A stretch of DNA of 64,000 nucleotides from an uncultured SAR116 cluster alpha proteobacterium (GTDB lineage Bacteria > Pseudomonadota > Alphaproteobacteria > Puniceispirillales > Puniceispirillaceae): contig CACCQD010000004.1 in the NCBI GenBank assembly GCA_902547925.1, positions 1-64,000 on the forward strand, in the 5' to 3' direction. The translations under genes and the position numbers were made by a program. Below, piece by piece: positions 60,889 through 64,000 of this stretch (positions are counted from its first letter, which is position 1; each line of letters begins with the position of its first letter). The notes beneath the pieces were generated by a model. The model was not told the origin of the DNA. It was given only the letters and a program-made list of their open reading frames with translations, and made no database searches.

Positions 60889-61358
60889 TGAATGAAGTGC
60901 CCCTTGCCGTGATTCTGGCGGAAAACTGGAATTATCTGGTGGTGATCACGCTGATGATGTCGGGTCTGTTCATCGTCATATCGAGGTTCAATCTGGTGAA
61001 AAAGCTGGTGGGTCTGTCGATTTTCCAGACCTCGGTTTTCCTGTTCTATATTTCGGTTGGCAAGGTTGCCGGTGGCACGGCGCCGATCATCACCGGTGAC
61101 CCGGACACTTTATATTCAAACCCATTGCCGCATGTGCTGATCCTGACGGCGATTGTCGTTGGCGTGGCGACGACGGCGCTCGGGCTGGCGCTGGTGCTGC
61201 GGATTCACGCCGCCTTTGGCTCTATCGAGGAGGATGAGGTGTTGGCGATGAAGGCCGAGGATGGCTTGCCACGGGTGCGCCGGATTTTAGAGCAACAGGG
61301 TGATCGGCTTGGTGACCGGCAGGGACAGGCGGTCGTTGAAGGGGAGGCAGAGAAATGA
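60885..61358 (+). CDS. mnhC: Na+/H+ antiporter subunit C
   Basis: NuoK-like; DPLPHVLILTAIVVGVATTALGLALVLRI-type signature. Confidence 0.92.
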   Translation: MMNEVPLAVILAENWNYLVVITLMMSGLFIVISRFNLVKKLVGLSIFQTSVFLFYISVGKVAGGTAPIITGDPDTLYSNPLPHVLILTAIVVGVATTALGLALVLRIHAAFGSIEEDEVLAMKAEDGLPRVRRILEQQGDRLGDRQGQAVVEGEAEK

Positions 61359-62854
61359 GCATCTATGCCATCTTCAACAATCTGCCAGCCCTGTTGGTGG
61401 TGGTGCCGCTGTTGCTGTCACCGATTACCGCGCTGATCCCGATTGGCCGGCTGGCATGGGTGGTGGCCCTGTTTGGCTCCGGTGTTTCGGTGATTGTCGC
61501 GATCCTGCTGTGCAGCCTGACTGCCAGCGGTATCCGCATCACCTATTTCATGGGCAACTGGCCGCCGCCATGGGGGATCGAGTTTGTTGTTGATAGCGCG
61601 ACAAGCCTGACGGTGATGGCGATGACAACGCTGGCCTTTCTGGCGACTTTGTTTGCCGATCGGGCGCTATCGGCGGAAATTGCGGCAAAGGATGTCGGCA
61701 AGGCCTATTCGGCGTGGTTGCTGGCATGCGGCGGCCTTTACGGGCTGGTGATGACGGCGGATGCGTTCAATCTGTTTGTCTTTCTGGAAATCTCGGCGCT
61801 TGCGTCAGTGATCCTGATCGCGCTTGGTGCGGGGCGCGACAGGCGGGCTTTGATTGCCGCCTATAATTATCTGGTGATTGGCGCGGTTGGCGCGACTTTC
61901 TATGTGATCGGCGTTGGCTTTATCTATGCGGTGACGGGATCGCTGAACATGGCTGATCTGGCGGACCGGATTCCAGATGTGGAGGCACGCTCGATCGTCT
62001 TTATCGGGTTTGGCTTCATGGTGGTCGGGATGCTGGTCAAGGCGGCGGTGTTCCCGGTGCATATCTGGTTGCCGGCGGCGTATAGCTATGCGCCCTCGGC
62101 GGTCTCTACATTGTTGGCGGCGATCGCGACAAAGGCGGCGATCTATGTGCTGGCACGGATTGTCTTTACAATTTTTGGTGGGGTTCCCGAGGTCACGGCG
62201 CTGGCGCTTGAATGGGTGGTCGTGCCGCTGTCGATCGCCGGTATTTTTGTTGGAACGATCATGGCGATCTATGAGCGTGACCTGAAAAAGATGCTGGCCT
62301 TCTCGTCAATTGCGCAGATCGGCTATATCACGCTTGGCATCGGCATTGCGACAAGTGCCGGTATCGCCGCCGGTTTTATCCATATCGGCAATCACGCGCT
62401 GATCAAGGGTGGCCTGTTCATGGCGGTTGGCGGGATTTTTCTGGCGACAGGATCACGGGTGAGTGTGATGTCGATGACAGGCATTGGCCGGAAGATGCCG
62501 CTGACGGCAACAGCGTTTCTGATCTGCGGATTTAGCCTGATTGGCCTGCCGCTGACGGCCGGGTTTATTTCCAAGCTGTATCTGGTGCGCGCGCTTCTGG
62601 ATAATGACAATCTGGTGATTGTCGGGTTGGTGCTGGCTAGCAGCGCTTTGTCGGTAATGTATCTGTGGAAGATTGTTGAAGTGATGTGGGTGCGCCCGGC
62701 ACCGGTTGACGCGCTGGAGATCAACGAGCGGCCGGCGCTCTATATCCCGCTCTGGATCATTGCGATCGCCAATATCTGGCTGGGGCTTGATGCTAGCTGG
62801 CTAGTCGGGGCTGCCGAGGCGGCGGCGGCGTCATTGCTGGGAGCAGGAGGATGA
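61355..62854 (+). CDS. mnhD: proton-conducting antiporter subunit (MnhD-like)
   Basis: NuoM/N-like; GMLVKAAVFPVHIWLPAAYSYAPSAVSTLLAAIATKAAIYVLAR. Confidence 0.9.
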   Translation: MSIYAIFNNLPALLVVVPLLLSPITALIPIGRLAWVVALFGSGVSVIVAILLCSLTASGIRITYFMGNWPPPWGIEFVVDSATSLTVMAMTTLAFLATLFADRALSAEIAAKDVGKAYSAWLLACGGLYGLVMTADAFNLFVFLEISALASVILIALGAGRDRRALIAAYNYLVIGAVGATFYVIGVGFIYAVTGSLNMADLADRIPDVEARSIVFIGFGFMVVGMLVKAAVFPVHIWLPAAYSYAPSAVSTLLAAIATKAAIYVLARIVFTIFGGVPEVTALALEWVVVPLSIAGIFVGTIMAIYERDLKKMLAFSSIAQIGYITLGIGIATSAGIAAGFIHIGNHALIKGGLFMAVGGIFLATGSRVSVMSMTGIGRKMPLTATAFLICGFSLIGLPLTAGFISKLYLVRALLDNDNLVIVGLVLASSALSVMYLWKIVEVMWVRPAPVDALEINERPALYIPLWIIAIANIWLGLDASWLVGAAEAAAASLLGAGG

Positions 62855-64000
62855 CCGAAATGACGCCTCTGATGTCTGGTGAGACAGGGATTGTGATCGG
62901 CCTTCTGGTGCCTTTACTGGTTGGGCTTTTGACGCCGTTTCTGGCGGTGCGCAGCCTGTGGCGCGATGCCGCCGGACCGCTGGGCGCGGTCGTAACCTTT
63001 GTTGCGGCGCTGCAAGTGGCGGGTGCGGTGCTGGCTGGTGAGACGCCGCGTTTGCATCTGCTGGAATTTGCCGAGGGGCTGAGCTTTGAGTTTGCGGTAA
63101 CGCCGCTTGGCGCGCTGTTCGGGCTGGTGGCATCAGGGTTGTGGATTGCTGCCGGATTGTTCTCGGTCGGCTATATGCGGGGCAATCACGAAAAGCACCA
63201 GACACGCTTTGCCGCGTTCTATGCGGTGGCCGTGCATGCCGCACTGGCGATCGCGTGGTCGGGCAATCTGTTGGTGCTGTTTGTGTTCTATGAAATTCTG
63301 ACCTTTTCAACCTTTCCGCTAGTCACGCACAAGGAAAGCAAGGCGGCGCGCGATGCGGGCCGACTGTATATGAGCATTCTGGTCGGTACCTCAGTGGTAC
63401 TGTTGCTGCCAGCAGTGATCTATTTGTGGGTGAAAACGGGAACGCTGGATTTTGTTCCAGGCGGCATTCTGGCAGGCCATGTGACACCAGCGGCACTGCC
63501 ATGGTTGCTGGCCTGTTTTGCCTTTGGCATCGGCAAGGCGGCGTTGATGCCGTTTCACCGGTGGCTGCCGGCGGCGATGGTCGCGCCAACGCCTGTATCG
63601 GCATTGCTGCATGCGGTGGCGGTGGTAAAAGCAGGTGTCTTTACCATGCTGACTGTTGTTGTTTATGTGTTCGGCATTGATTTTCTGGCAGATAACGGGG
63701 GGTCTGACTGGCTTGTCTGGCTGGCGAGCTTTACCATTCTGGCGTCGAGTTTTGTGGCGATAAGCAAGGATGATCTGAAAGCGAGGCTGGCCTATTCAAC
63801 GATCAGCCAGCTGTCCTATATCGTGCTGGGGGCGGCGATCGCTACCTCGGTTGCGGCGCAGGGCGCGGCGCTGCATATCGTGATGCATGCGGCGGGCAAG
63901 ATCACGCTGTTTTTCTGTGCCGGCGCGATTTATGTGCGCGCGCATCTGACGAAAATCTCGGAGCTGGATGGGCAGGGGCGCGAGATGCCGCTTGTCTTTA
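62851..64000 (+). CDS. second proton-conducting antiporter subunit (NuoL/M or MnhD-like), truncated by window end
   Basis: ATG at 62851 overlaps previous stop; open to window end: GKAALMPFHRWLPAAMVAPTPVSALLHAVAVVKAGVF; absent from ORF track because it has no stop. Confidence 0.88.
   Translation, partial: MTEMTPLMSGETGIVIGLLVPLLVGLLTPFLAVRSLWRDAAGPLGAVVTFVAALQVAGAVLAGETPRLHLLEFAEGLSFEFAVTPLGALFGLVASGLWIAAGLFSVGYMRGNHEKHQTRFAAFYAVAVHAALAIAWSGNLLVLFVFYEILTFSTFPLVTHKESKAARDAGRLYMSILVGTSVVLLLPAVIYLWVKTGTLDFVPGGILAGHVTPAALPWLLACFAFGIGKAALMPFHRWLPAAMVAPTPVSALLHAVAVVKAGVFTMLTVVVYVFGIDFLADNGGSDWLVWLASFTILASSFVAISKDDLKARLAYSTISQLSYIVLGAAIATSVAAQGAALHIVMHAAGKITLFFCAGAIYVRAHLTKISELDGQGREMPLVF

Overview
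The window is one alphaproteobacterial chromosome segment. A SAR116-like marine lineage is my inference and untested. About 41 kb is GC-rich core: dnaE (3' end), rpsB-tsf-pyrH-frr-uppS-cdsA-dxr-rseP-bamA-skp-lpxD-fabZ-lpxA-lpxI-lpxB, then gltA and gltX, a decayed comEC, lexA-moeA-moaC-trpC-trpD-trpG, rplM-rpsI, an oxoprolinase/hydantoinase gene with a winged-helix regulator and an MDR oxidoreductase, hom and recJ. After recJ comes a tRNA-Glu(TTC) followed by an AT-rich island of about 11 kb (41.09-52.24 kb). The island is cut into four cargo segments by repeated copies of the tRNA 3' end. One copy is a perfect 48-bp repeat, one is nearly perfect, one is degenerate and one is only 14 bp. Conserved arm sequences lie beside these copies, and no integrase or transposase is visible. 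The cargos are a methyltransferase; a fused TRAP/TAXI transporter with its binding protein; a secreted caspase-like protein; and an iron/oxidative-stress set (Fur-like palindrome, ABM-type monooxygenase, DUF1289, Dps, unknown ORF, Sel1 protein) that ends in a dctM fossil. Beyond the island lie a dctPQM TRAP operon, a sterol-desaturase-like gene, an IscU-like gene and an Mrp/Mnh antiporter operon that runs off the end. Two further patterns stand out. First, several clear pseudogenes sit between intact core genes (comEC, metY-like, paiB-like, lysE-like, Sel1). Second, short degenerate tandem repeats recur in intergenic leaders, at start codons and as in-frame insertions in core proteins. All calls come from reading the sequence; no database search was run.
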